This document shows, one piece after another, positions 33,185 to 41,147 of a stretch of DNA of 64,000 nucleotides; position 1 is the stretch's first letter; each line of letters begins with the position of its first letter. The position numbers and the translations under genes were made by a program. Below the pieces are notes generated by a model. That model had not been told where the DNA came from and did no database searches. It saw nothing but the letters and a program-made list of their open reading frames with translations. The DNA comes from Herbihabitans rhizosphaerae (lineage in GTDB: Bacteria > Actinomycetota > Actinomycetes > Mycobacteriales > Pseudonocardiaceae): contig NZ_SGWQ01000013.1 in the NCBI RefSeq assembly GCF_004216555.1, positions 86,198-150,197 on the forward strand, given 5' to 3'.

Positions 33185-34567
33185 TCAAATACCGTCCAGA
33201 CGCCATTTCGGCTGATTCCCTTCTTCACCGAGCCGCACGACCACCTTCTGCGGTATCGGCATCTCGTGGAAGGGCGACTCGTTGGAATCCATCTGATATC
33301 CGGCGGTGTTCAGGTAGACGAGCTGATCGCCGGGCTCGACGACCCGAGGAAATCCGATCTTGCGCCACGTCAGCATGTCGCTTTCCAGGCACGTCGATCC
33401 CGCGACACTGGCGTGGAATTCGCGGTTGCCCACCGGCTCGGACGCGATCAGTACCGGATCCGGCAGGTACTCGCTGTTGAACCACTGCTCGGACAGGCTG
33501 AAACTACTGCCGTGGACCGTGACGATGGCGTATCCGTCACTTTCCCGCCGGTCGTCCACCTGCTGCACGCCAAATATGGTGAAACCCGCCTGGTCCAGCA
33601 ATGCCCGGCCGGGCTCGACAAGAAATCCGATGTCATTCCGAGACGCCTTGCTCATGAGCGTTTCATCGGCATCCACGGGATGTTTCATGATGTCCCGCAG
33701 GGCCAGATCCGCGGGCCGTTCCGTACCGTATGGATAGAACCCGTCGAACGATTTGCCCATGTGGTAATGATCCGGAGCGTCTTGCCGCAGGAAGCCGTCC
33801 CAGGTCGCCGGGTCGACGTATCGCAGCGGCAGGCCGCCGCCGATGTCGACAAGCCGGCAGTGCGCCAGGCCCCGTGCCCGCGCCACGACGCAATGCTCGA
33901 TCATCTCGTTCGCCGCGTGCGCGCGTTCCTGGGTGGAGTATCCAGTGAGGTGGAAGGAGAACCCTTCCAGGCGAACGGATTCGGGTGCGTCAGCGCACAG
34001 CGAGACGGCCTCGTTCCGCTCGGCGGCGGCCATTCCGAATCGGCTCCGACTCTGTGCGTCCACGCGGCAGCGCAGCAGCACTCGGGCAGGCTTTCGCATG
34101 CCGCGCGCCGATTCGCTCAACCGTCGCAGCTCGGACAGGGAGTCGATCGCCACCAGGCATCCGTGTTGAAGTGCGACCGAGTGAAGTGCCGAGTCCTTCT
34201 CCGGACCGGAGATACCGATTCGCTCCCCCGGGATCCCACCAGCGAGCGCCTTGGCCAACTCCGGTGCGCTCGCGACGTCGATTCCTATGCCGAGCCGAGC
34301 GGACGACCTGACGAAGCAATCCGCCTTGTTCGCCTTCTTCGCGAAGAGTATTCCGGCGTCGATGCCGAGCTCGGCGACCGTGCCCCGCATGCGCCTGACA
34401 TTCTCTTCGAAGATCTCCGGCAGCAGTACGTGCAGCGGTGAGCCAAGACCGTTGGCCAAATCGGCCAGCAGATCCGCCTGCTTGCTCAGCAGGTGCGAAA
34501 CGCCGGGATGCCGAAGAGCCGTCAAAGGAAATGGCTTCGTCGAAGCGCCGCCCTGGTCAAACATCAT
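33185..34567 (-). CDS. Fold-type III PLP decarboxylase (LysA/SbnH-like)
   Basis: A 460-residue alanine-racemase-fold decarboxylase. PLP lysine is in GILFAKKANKADCF (~75–90), phosphate loop VDIGGGLPLRY (~230), EPGRALLDQAG and the catalytic cysteine in GSTCLESDML near the C-terminus. Relatives decarboxylate diaminopimelate, ornithine/arginine or, in staphyloferrin B, a citryl-diaminopropionate intermediate (SbnH). Here it could decarboxylate the diaminopropionate-derived unit to an ethylenediamine. It is the first gene of the biosynthetic operon. The ATG at 34567 was chosen for the GAAGGG spacing; 34600 is an alternative. Confidence 0.8.
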   Translation of the reverse strand: MMFDQGGASTKPFPLTALRHPGVSHLLSKQADLLADLANGLGSPLHVLLPEIFEENVRRMRGTVAELGIDAGILFAKKANKADCFVRSSARLGIGIDVASAPELAKALAGGIPGERIGISGPEKDSALHSVALQHGCLVAIDSLSELRRLSESARGMRKPARVLLRCRVDAQSRSRFGMAAAERNEAVSLCADAPESVRLEGFSFHLTGYSTQERAHAANEMIEHCVVARARGLAHCRLVDIGGGLPLRYVDPATWDGFLRQDAPDHYHMGKSFDGFYPYGTERPADLALRDIMKHPVDADETLMSKASRNDIGFLVEPGRALLDQAGFTIFGVQQVDDRRESDGYAIVTVHGSSFSLSEQWFNSEYLPDPVLIASEPVGNREFHASVAGSTCLESDMLTWRKIGFPRVVEPGDQLVYLNTAGYQMDSNESPFHEMPIPQKVVVRLGEEGNQPKWRLDGI

Positions 34568-34721
34568 GAGCACCCTTCCCGACTGGTGAATAGATGCCAT
34601 TCAACGACAGCCAGCCGCACCTGGCCAAAGATGGTTCTCATCAATTCGCTGCGCCCCAGCAGCAGCTACCCCAGAAGTGCGGCCCAAGTGCCCCAGTAGT
34701 GCGCCACACTCAACCTAGCAA

Positions 34722-34784
34722 CGTTGTTACAACGAGATTAGCCCGACTTTTCAAGGCTGTCAAAATATATCTGAAATATATCTG
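34722..34784 (-). promoter_or_regulatory. Strong promoter of the metallophore operon with operator and repeats
   Basis: On the minus strand TTGACA (34758–34763), a 17-bp spacer and TAATCT (34735–34740) form a near-consensus promoter. CGTTGTTACAACG (34722–34734), a 6-bp inverted repeat around one base, covers the predicted start point. Two perfect tandem 11-bp repeats, AAATATATCTG, at 34763–34784 abut the −35 box. The leader to the first gene is about 160 nt. The palindrome is unlike the Fur/Zur box at 25.0 kb, so a different regulator may act here. Confidence 0.75.
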
Positions 34785-35042
34785 AATGCACATATCGCCA
34801 CGTCGCAATATGTTTACCTTAATTGATCTTCATATTGGTTATACACGTGACAGGCAATATGAGCAATCAATTCGGCATATGGCCTACGCCGGCCGGACAC
34901 CGCTCGACGCTCCACGGTGGCGCTTGTCCGCCAGGTTCGGAAGCCGCCCTGGCCTCGACCACCCGGAACCAACGCCTCCGCACGCCGTCGAGGACGAAGA
35001 ATCTGTTTCAGATCCCCCACCCTGACGTAAGGGTTGCCGTCG
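34785..35042. other. Intergenic, partly AT-rich region
   Basis: No gene is visible between the metallophore promoter and the protease. The first 80 bp are unusually AT-rich for this genome (AATATGTTTACCTTAATTG type sequence); the rest has normal GC. The region presumably carries the protease promoter, but no convincing −35/−10 pair could be chosen. Confidence 0.5.
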
Positions 35043-35061
35043 AATCCCGCCGTGCGGGATT
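35043..35061. other. 8-bp perfect hairpin upstream of protease gene
   Basis: AATCCCGC-cgt-GCGGGATT, 84 bp before the protease start. It could be an operator or an RNA hairpin in the leader; no U-tract follows. Confidence 0.4.
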
Positions 35062-35144
35062 AATTGCGACTTTCGTCGCTGTCAACGGTCGCGTTCGGAT
35101 GCTTGGCTCACGGGGTCATTTCCACTCGATTGAAGGGAGCTACC

Positions 35145-35963
35145 GTGGCGAAATCCCTGCGCCGCGTCGCGACCGCGATCGGTGCCCTGGCGGGCATCGG
35201 CGCCCTCGCGATCGGCTTCGCCCCGATCTCCAACGCTCAACCGTCCCAGCCCGCCGGCCCGCTGATCGTCGGCGGATCACCGGCCGACATCAAGGACTTC
35301 CCGTCCACCGTGGCGCTGCACCGCGACGGCGGGGCCTGGTGCGGCGGCACGGTCGCCGCACCGACCAAGGTGATCACCGCGGCCCACTGCCTCAAGGGCT
35401 TCGAGAACAGCAAGTGGACCGTGATCACCGGCCGCACCAACGTCAAGGACACCTCGACCGGTGCCGAGGTGAACGTCAAGTCGTTCTGGTTGCACCCCAA
35501 CTACAAGGACGTCACCCAGGGCGACGACGTCGCGGTGCTGACCCTGGAGAAGGCGGTCGAGGCGCCGGCGGTCAAGTTCGCCAAGGCCGGCGACGAGAAG
35601 CTGTACGCGCCGGGCACCACGAGCACCGTGGTCGGCTGGGGCCGCACCAAGGAGGGTGGCCAGGGCTCCGACTCCCTGCTCAAGGTGGACGTCCCGGTCG
35701 TGGCGGACGACACCTGTGCCGCCTCTTACCAGGAGTACGACAAGAACTCGATGGTCTGCGCCGGATTCCCCGAGGGCGGCAAGGACTCCTGCCAGGGTGA
35801 CTCCGGCGGGCCGCAGTACGTCAACGGCACGCTGATCGGCATCGTCTCCTGGGGCGAGGGTTGCGCCCGGCCGGACAAGTACGGCCTGTACACCCGGGTG
35901 ATCACCTACGCCGGTGAGATCCAGAAGCAACTCGACGCAACGGGCACCCCCGCACGCCGGTAG
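35145..35963 (+). CDS. Secreted trypsin-like serine protease (S1)
   Basis: A 272-residue chymotrypsin-fold protease. Signal peptide up to about residue 31 (SNAQP), short propeptide, then mature IVGG start at 41. Catalytic residues: His81 (TAAHC), Asp128 (GDDVAVL) and Ser in CQGDSGGP (~222). The aspartate in KDSCQGDSGG indicates trypsin-like Arg/Lys specificity. Cysteine pairs match trypsin. The GTG at 35145 follows AAGGGAG (35133–35139). A hairpin follows the gene. Confidence 0.92.
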   Translation: MAKSLRRVATAIGALAGIGALAIGFAPISNAQPSQPAGPLIVGGSPADIKDFPSTVALHRDGGAWCGGTVAAPTKVITAAHCLKGFENSKWTVITGRTNVKDTSTGAEVNVKSFWLHPNYKDVTQGDDVAVLTLEKAVEAPAVKFAKAGDEKLYAPGTTSTVVGWGRTKEGGQGSDSLLKVDVPVVADDTCAASYQEYDKNSMVCAGFPEGGKDSCQGDSGGPQYVNGTLIGIVSWGEGCARPDKYGLYTRVITYAGEIQKQLDATGTPARR

Positions 35964-35974
35964 TTCTTCCGAGG

Positions 35975-36012
35975 GAGGTGCCGCGTCGGACACAACTCCG
36001 GCGCGGCACCTC
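35975..36012. terminator. Hairpin terminator after protease gene
   Basis: GAGGTGCCGCG (35975–35985) pairs perfectly with CGCGGCACCTC (36002–36012) across a 16-nt loop. It lies 12 bp after the stop codon and also faces the end of the convergent monooxygenase-like gene. Confidence 0.7.
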
Positions 36013-36030
36013 TTGGCGCGACGGGCTGAG

Positions 36031-36357
36031 TCAGCGCTCGACGGCCAACTCGCCGAGCAGCGACCAGTCGTCCTGGGGAATCGTGAAGTTCACGATTCGC
36101 GGTGTCTCGGCGAGGTAGGGCGGCAGCGTGCTCTGCGCTGTCTTGAAATGGTCCGACTGGACGTGCGCGGCACCGGCGTCGTCATCGCGGAACGCCTCGG
36201 TCAGCACGTACTCGTTGGGGTCGTCGACACTGCGCGCCCAGTCGTACCAGAGACACCCCGGCTCGGCGCGGGTCGCCTCGGTGAACTCGCGGCTGATCTC
36301 GGGCCAGTTGTCGGCGTGCTCCGGCAGGACGCGGAACTTCGCGGTAATGAAGATCAT
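36031..36357 (-). CDS. ABM-domain (quinol monooxygenase-like) protein
   Basis: A 108-residue antibiotic-biosynthesis-monooxygenase fold protein (starts MIFITAKFRVLPEHADNWPEIS; core ATRAEPGCLWYDWARSVDDPNEYVLTEAFRDDDAGAAHVQSDHF). These small dimeric proteins include YgiN-type quinol monooxygenases and heme-degrading enzymes. It is the last gene of a three-gene operon, coupled to the epimerase gene by ATGA. The substrate is unknown. Confidence 0.82.
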   Translation of the reverse strand: MIFITAKFRVLPEHADNWPEISREFTEATRAEPGCLWYDWARSVDDPNEYVLTEAFRDDDAGAAHVQSDHFKTAQSTLPPYLAETPRIVNFTIPQDDWSLLGELAVER

Positions 36358-37361
36358 GCGCCCATCGTGCGGTAGCCGAACGAGCCGCGCCAGCGTTCAC
36401 CCGGTTCGAGTACGACCAGCCCGTCACCGGTGTTGAAACAGTTCGGCGCGCAGCTCACCGGTTCGACGGTGATACCCGAGCGCGGCGGGTGCCCGTCCGG
36501 CCCGTCGTCGGTATAGACCTGCAGGTAGCCGTAGCCGCGGTCCATCCACATCTCCACGTTCCGGCCACCCGGGCGTCCGAAGTGGACGGACGCCACCCCG
36601 CGCGCGTTACGGCGCAAACCGGTGAACGCGGTGTCCATGAGGGTGTCGCCGATCCGCCTTCGCGTGCGGAAGTCGTACGGCGTGCCGGCGACCGGCGCCG
36701 TGCCGGTCGGGATGAGCCGGTCGTTCACCAGGTAGTGCGTGTCCGCGCCCAGCTCCAGTTCCATCGAGTCGATCGTGCCGCTCGCCGCCCGGACGTAGGT
36801 GTGGTTGGCCGTGCCGAAGGGTGCCGGCGAATCGCCCGTGTTACGCGCGGTCAGGGTGCTGCGCAGGCCGTCCGGCCCGAGCGAGAACTCGATCTGGAAG
36901 GCCAGCTCGAACGGATAGCCGTAGTGCGGGTACTGCCGGATCCGCAGCACGACGTGGTCGCGCTCGTGCCGCACCGGCTCCCACTCGGTGAAGCTGAGCA
37001 GGCCGTGCAGCGCCGTGTCCCGCTCGATCTCGTTGATCGGCACCTGGTGCTCGACCCCGCCGAACGTGTACCGGCCGTGGTCGATGCGGTTGGGCCACGG
37101 CAGGATCGTCTTGCCCTGGTAGCCCTCGCCCATCTCGTCGGCGGGATGGGTGAGCAGCAGTTCCTCGCCGCCGGCCCGGTAGGACAGCAGCGTGGCCGCG
37201 ACGCCGGCGATCACCGCGTGCTGATCACCGTGGCGCAGCTCGTACACCCGGCCGCTGGCGGTGTGACGCTCACCCGGTTGGGCGCTCGCCGTGCCGCCCA
37301 CCGTCATGGCGGCACCGGCCGCCAGTGCTCCGCCGATCGCCGTGCGCCTGCTCAGTCTCAT
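36354..37361 (-). CDS. Secreted aldose 1-epimerase (Tat signal)
   Basis: A 335-residue protein with a twin-arginine-like leader (RLSRRTAIGGALAAGAAM). The galactose mutarotase fold includes ILPWPNRIDHGRYTFGG, ALHGLLSFTEW (active-site His), FGTANHTYVRA and ITVEPVSCAPNCFNTGDGLVVLEPGE with the catalytic Glu. It interconverts alpha- and beta-anomers of sugars. Coupled by ATGA to the GH2 gene upstream, whose sugar product it may process outside the cell. Export of a mutarotase is unusual but occurs in actinobacteria. Confidence 0.85.
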   Translation of the reverse strand: MRLSRRTAIGGALAAGAAMTVGGTASAQPGERHTASGRVYELRHGDQHAVIAGVAATLLSYRAGGEELLLTHPADEMGEGYQGKTILPWPNRIDHGRYTFGGVEHQVPINEIERDTALHGLLSFTEWEPVRHERDHVVLRIRQYPHYGYPFELAFQIEFSLGPDGLRSTLTARNTGDSPAPFGTANHTYVRAASGTIDSMELELGADTHYLVNDRLIPTGTAPVAGTPYDFRTRRRIGDTLMDTAFTGLRRNARGVASVHFGRPGGRNVEMWMDRGYGYLQVYTDDGPDGHPPRSGITVEPVSCAPNCFNTGDGLVVLEPGERWRGSFGYRTMGA

Positions 37362-39169
37362 GGTGTCCCCGCTTCGATCGCCGCACGATTGTGTTGCGCC
37401 ACAACGGAAAGGTCCGGCTTCATCACCCGCCGGTCATAGGTGAGGAACCCGTTCACCTCGTTCTCCACATCGGTGGTCTGGGTGTAGATCGCGCCGGACA
37501 GGCCGTTGCTCTCGATCACCTTGACCAGGTCCTCACTGACCTCGACGTAGCGCCGGGTCAGCTGCTCCGGGCTGTCGGTCATCTCGTAGGCCTGCGGCCG
37601 ACCCGGCCACACGTGCCCGTCCACCACCAGGCCGAGCCCGCCGTACTCACCGTCCACAATGGACCGTGCGTCCTTCACCACAGGGCGGCCGGGCCCGACG
37701 TAGGTGTGGTCGTCGTACACGTCGCCGGCACCCGAGTCGGGGTGTGAGTGGCAGCAGTTGACGCCACTGTTGGCGTTCACGTGCCGGGTCGGGTCGAGCG
37801 CCTTCACATGCGCGGCGATCCGCGCCGTGTCGTACTCGCCCCAGCCCTCGTTGAACGGAACCCAGCCGATGATCGAGGTGACACTGCGGAGCTGGTTGAT
37901 CATGGCGTCCAGCTCGGTCTCGAAGTGCCGCTGCGCCTCCGGCACGGGCGGCGCCTGCGGGCCGGGCGGATTGTCCAGCAGCACGGGCAACGACGGCATG
38001 TCCTGCCACACAAGCAATCCGAGCCGATCGGCCCAGTAGTACCAGCGCGCCGGTTCCACCTTCACGTGCTTGCGCACGAAGTTGAAGCCCAGCTCCTTGG
38101 TCTTCTCCAGGTCGAAGCGCAGCGCGTCGTCGGTCGGCGCGGTGTAGATCCCGTCCGGCCAGTAACCCTGGTCGAGTGGGCCGTGCAGGAAGGTGATCTT
38201 GCCGTTCACCGCGATCCTCGGCCGGCCGGCCGCGTCGCGCACGGTCGACACCGTGCGCAGGCCGGCGTAGCCGCCGACCTCGTCGCCCGCCTTGCCGGTC
38301 TGGTCGAGCAGCCGCACGGTGATGTCGTAGAGGTACGGGTCCTCCGGCGTCCACAGGTGCGGATCGGGCACGGCCAGCCAGATCGGCCGCCCCGGCTCGC
38401 CCTGCGCGCGGGCCACCTCGGCGCCGCCCGGCGCGCGCACGATCACCTCGGCACGCTCGCCGGTCGCACCGGAAACCCTTGGTGTGACGGAGAATCCGGT
38501 CAGCTCCGGCGTGATGTCCACTGTGGACACATGCGCGGCCGGCACGGGCTCCAGCCACACCGTCTGCCAGATCCCGGACGCGCCGGTGTACAGGATGCCG
38601 CCGGGGTCGTTGCGCTGCTTGCCGACCGGGTAGGTGTTGATCTCGTTGCGGTCCTCGGCGCGCACCACGATCTCCTGCGGGCCGCCGGCACGCAGCGCGT
38701 CGGTCACGTCGGCGCTGAACGCGGTGTAGCCACCCTCGTGCGTGGCGACCTGCTGGTTGTTCACCCATACGGTGGCCACCTGGTCCACCGCGCCGAAGTG
38801 CAGCAGCACGCGCTGGCCGCGCCAGTCCGGCGGCACCTCGAACGTGCGGCGGTACCACATCCGGTCGTCGTGCCGGCCGATCCCGGACAGCGCGGACTCC
38901 GGCGGGTACGGCACGAGGATCTGCTCGCCGTACCGATCGGGGCGCTTCTGGCCGCGGGTCGTGTACTCCCACAGGCCGTTCAGGTTCTGCCACTTCGGAC
39001 GGGTGAGCTGCGGGCGCGGGTACTCGGGCAGCGCGTTGTCCGGGTTGACCTGCGAGGTCCACGGCGTGGTGAGCGCGGGCGCGGCCGGCTCGGCGTGTGC
39101 TGGTGTGGTCATCGAAACCATGATCGCAGCGAGCAGGGGGACGACGGCTAAGGACGCGATGCGGACCAT
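37358..39169 (-). CDS. Secreted glycoside hydrolase family 2 enzyme
   Basis: A 603-residue protein with signal peptide (VRIASLAVVPLLAAIMVSMTTPAHA). It has the GH2 order: sugar-binding jelly roll (RMWYRRTFEVPPDWRGQRVLLHFGAVD), immunoglobulin-like domain and TIM barrel. Acid/base Glu is in PFNEGWGEYDT and the nucleophile is probably Glu in VDGEYGGLG. GH2 covers beta-galactosidase, -glucuronidase and -mannosidase; the specificity is not readable. The first gene of a three-gene operon. A copy of the 13-bp palindrome lies at 38516–38528. Confidence 0.88.
   Translation of the reverse strand: MVRIASLAVVPLLAAIMVSMTTPAHAEPAAPALTTPWTSQVNPDNALPEYPRPQLTRPKWQNLNGLWEYTTRGQKRPDRYGEQILVPYPPESALSGIGRHDDRMWYRRTFEVPPDWRGQRVLLHFGAVDQVATVWVNNQQVATHEGGYTAFSADVTDALRAGGPQEIVVRAEDRNEINTYPVGKQRNDPGGILYTGASGIWQTVWLEPVPAAHVSTVDITPELTGFSVTPRVSGATGERAEVIVRAPGGAEVARAQGEPGRPIWLAVPDPHLWTPEDPYLYDITVRLLDQTGKAGDEVGGYAGLRTVSTVRDAAGRPRIAVNGKITFLHGPLDQGYWPDGIYTAPTDDALRFDLEKTKELGFNFVRKHVKVEPARWYYWADRLGLLVWQDMPSLPVLLDNPPGPQAPPVPEAQRHFETELDAMINQLRSVTSIIGWVPFNEGWGEYDTARIAAHVKALDPTRHVNANSGVNCCHSHPDSGAGDVYDDHTYVGPGRPVVKDARSIVDGEYGGLGLVVDGHVWPGRPQAYEMTDSPEQLTRRYVEVSEDLVKVIESNGLSGAIYTQTTDVENEVNGFLTYDRRVMKPDLSVVAQHNRAAIEAGTP
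38516..38528. repeat. 13-bp palindrome copy 3 (in GH2 gene)
   Basis: GTCCACTGTGGAC; encodes Ser-Thr-Val-Asp in HVSTVDIT. A degenerate copy, GTCCACAATGGAC, lies at 37652–37664 in the same gene. Confidence 0.85.
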
Positions 39170-39244
39170 GTGTCCCACACGACCATGTGGCCGAGTCACC
39201 GTCATCCGTCCGTTCGGGTGAACTTCACACACGCTCGGTCAAGA

Positions 39245-39733
39245 TCACGCCAAGTCTTCACGGGCAGTGAGCGCGGCGAGTCGATCGACGACCTCGTGCA
39301 GCGGCGCGCGGGTGTCGATCTCCACGGTGGCGAACTCCCGCAGCAGCGGCTCGACCTCGGCGGTGTCGGCCGCGATCGCGGCGCGCTGCTCGGCGGTCCG
39401 GCCGAACGGGTTTTCCCGCGCGGCGACCCGCTCGAGCATGATCTCCAGCGGCGCGGTCAGCAGCACGATCTCGGCGAACCTCGGGTAGAACACGCTCTGG
39501 TTCCACACCGTGCCGGCGACGAACAGCGGCTCGCCCGATCGCTCGTGCCCGGTCAGCAGCGCGTCGATCCGCTCCTCGCGCCACTGCGGCTCCAGCCCGC
39601 CGCCGGGCAGCGGAAGCTCGGCGATCCAGTCGCCCACGTCGGTATCGACGCATCGGAAACCCTTGCGCGCCAACAGGTCCAACGCCGCCGATTTGCCCGC
39701 ACCGGACATGCCGGTCACCAAGATCGCCACCAC
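39245..39733 (-). CDS. P-loop kinase-like AAA protein
   Basis: A 162-residue protein with Walker A at residues 8–15 (GMSGAGKSAALDLL) and a nucleotide kinase-like core (CVDTDVGDWIAELP; VLLTAPLEIMLERVAARE as a base-binding LID region). It resembles small shikimate/adenylate-kinase-like proteins annotated as AAA or nucleoside kinase. Substrate unknown. It stands alone between the GH2 promoter and a region of gene fragments. Confidence 0.75.
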   Translation of the reverse strand: MVAILVTGMSGAGKSAALDLLARKGFRCVDTDVGDWIAELPLPGGGLEPQWREERIDALLTGHERSGEPLFVAGTVWNQSVFYPRFAEIVLLTAPLEIMLERVAARENPFGRTAEQRAAIAADTAEVEPLLREFATVEIDTRAPLHEVVDRLAALTAREDLA

Positions 39734-39749
39734 CCACCGATCGTAGGGC

Positions 39750-39845
39750 TCACGAGCGGCGCGCCTCCCGGACCATCAGCCAGATGAGGTACGCCCCGCC
39801 GAGCACCACGGTCACCACGCCCACCGGCAGCGAGGCCGCGAACGC
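39750..39845 (-). pseudogene. FecCD permease remnant (C-terminal end only)
   Basis: The minus strand reads …AFAASLPVGVVTVVLGGAYL…IWLMVREARRS-stop, the characteristic last helix of FecCD permeases (compare ELPVGVITALLGAPAFALVLRR in the intact gene at 22.8 kb). Homology stops abruptly at about 39845. It is a deletion remnant of a second metallophore or heme permease. Confidence 0.75.
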
Positions 39846-39874
39846 GTGCCGCGCATTCCACCGGCGCGCGCCGG

Positions 39875-39985
39875 ATCGTCGAGTGCGCCACCTCGCTCGG
39901 GTTCTCCACGATCTTCCTTGCGGCGGCGATGCGCGACAACGGCGGCGGCGAGGTGACCGTCACGGAGCTGGTGCGGCCTGGGTGA
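39875..39985 (+). pseudogene. O-methyltransferase fragment
   Basis: The plus strand reads IVECATSLGFSTIFLAAA, then MRDNGGGEVTVTELVRPG-stop: motif I of YrrM-type O-methyltransferases (compare EIGTSFGVSTLYLA…RDNGGG). Only 36 codons remain, with no start and an early stop after motif I, so it is a fragment. Confidence 0.6.
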
Positions 39986-40010
39986 GGGCAAGCAGGTTCA
40001 GACCGAATGA

Positions 40011-40091
40011 AGCCCGAGGACGGGCCTCCCTGTGGTGAACCTCGGCAAGGTCATCACCACCGAGGACGTCCGTTCGCTGGATGACGAATGA
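40011..40091 (+). pseudogene. VapB antitoxin remnant (C-terminal 26 codons)
   Basis: After an in-frame stop at 40008 the reading frame SPRTGLPVVNLGKVITTED, ending VRSLDDE, runs to a TGA that overlaps the VapC start (ATGA). The ITTEDVRxLxDE ending is typical of antitoxins paired with PIN toxins. The DNA-binding N-terminal part is missing, so the toxin may be unpaired here. Confidence 0.6.
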
Positions 40092-40504
40092 CGATCTTGC
40101 TCGACGCGAATGTGCTGATCACCCTTGTCGTCGCGGATCACGTACATCACGACGCCGCGGAAACCTGGTTCAGCGCATCCGACGACAGCTTCGCCACCTG
40201 CCCGAGCACCGAGGGAAGCCTGCTGCGTCTGTTGATCCGCGAGGGGCAGCCCGCGGACAACGCTCGCGCCGTCCTCGACGCCGTCAAAGGCAGTGAGCGA
40301 CACGAGTTCTGGCAAGACTCGATCTCATACAGCGACGTGGTACTGCGCGGAGTCATCAGCCACCGACAGGTCACCGATGCCTATCTCGCTCAACTCACCC
40401 GCGAACGAGGCGGCCGACTCGTGACATTCGACCAGGGCCTCGCGAAGGTGCACACGGACGTCACGGATCTTGTTCCGACGATTCCGATTCAACCACCTGG
40501 CTAG
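40088..40504 (+). CDS. PIN-domain toxin (VapC family)
   Basis: A 138-residue PIN ribonuclease (MTILLDANVLITLVVADHVHHDAAE). Acidic metal ligands: Asp6 in LLDANV, the Glu of STEGSLLRLL (~43), Asp in YSDVVLRG and Asp in VTFDQGLAK near residue 118. The fold looks complete and catalytic. The antitoxin gene upstream is truncated, so either an antitoxin elsewhere neutralises it or it is inactive or weakly expressed. Confidence 0.82.
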   Translation: MTILLDANVLITLVVADHVHHDAAETWFSASDDSFATCPSTEGSLLRLLIREGQPADNARAVLDAVKGSERHEFWQDSISYSDVVLRGVISHRQVTDAYLAQLTRERGGRLVTFDQGLAKVHTDVTDLVPTIPIQPPG

Positions 40505-40595
40505 CTGGACACGTGAACGACGCGCCGCCGCACCGACCATTCCGCCGTGCGTGAACATCGGCTCCGACGCGCGCTTTTCGCGTTATGTTCGAAGC

Positions 40596-41147
40596 GTGGA
40601 GCCGAACCCTTTCGAGAAGCTGTACGAGGAACGAATCATCTTCCTCGGCACCCAGATCGACGACGCGTCGGCCGGTGACGTCATCGCCCAGCTCATCCAT
40701 CTGGAAGGCGCGAACTCGGACCGGGACATCGAGATCTACCTCAATTCGCCGGGCGGCTCCCTCACCGCGATGCTGGCCATCTACGACACGATGCGGTTCG
40801 TCCGGCCGCGAATCCGCACCGTCTGCGTCGGGCAGGTCGGGTCGGCCGCGGCACTCATCCTCGCGGCCGGATCACCGGGAATGCGGGCCTGCCTGCCCAA
40901 CGCGCGAGTGCTCATTCGCCAGCCCGCGGCCGAAGGTCTTCACGGCCAGGCATCCGATCTGCACAGCTACGCCACCGAGTTGCAGCGAATGCGGCAAGTC
41001 ATGGAAACCATGCTCGCACACCATACGGGTAAGTCAGCGGAAGAGATACACTCCGACATCGAGCGCCAGAAAGTGCTCACCGCCGAGGAAGCCCGAGAAT
41101 ACAGAATAGTCGACGAGGTGCTGCCTTATCGCAAAGCGCCAGCATAG
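40596..41147 (+). CDS. ClpP-family protein with degenerate catalytic triad
   Basis: A 183-residue ClpP paralogue from the GTG at 40596 (MEPNPFEKLYEERIIFLG). The fold signatures are intact: YLNSPGGSLTAMLAIYDTM, VGQVGSAAALILAAG with nucleophile Ser83 and LPNARVLIRQP. The catalytic histidine (LIHQP in ClpP) is Arg108, and the catalytic aspartate (ERD) is Gln158 in IERQKVLTAEEA. Such a ClpR-like subunit could only act within mixed rings or as a regulator. It is a lone gene, not the housekeeping clpP1P2 pair, and no Clp ATPase is near. Confidence 0.82.
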   Translation: MEPNPFEKLYEERIIFLGTQIDDASAGDVIAQLIHLEGANSDRDIEIYLNSPGGSLTAMLAIYDTMRFVRPRIRTVCVGQVGSAAALILAAGSPGMRACLPNARVLIRQPAAEGLHGQASDLHSYATELQRMRQVMETMLAHHTGKSAEEIHSDIERQKVLTAEEAREYRIVDEVLPYRKAPA

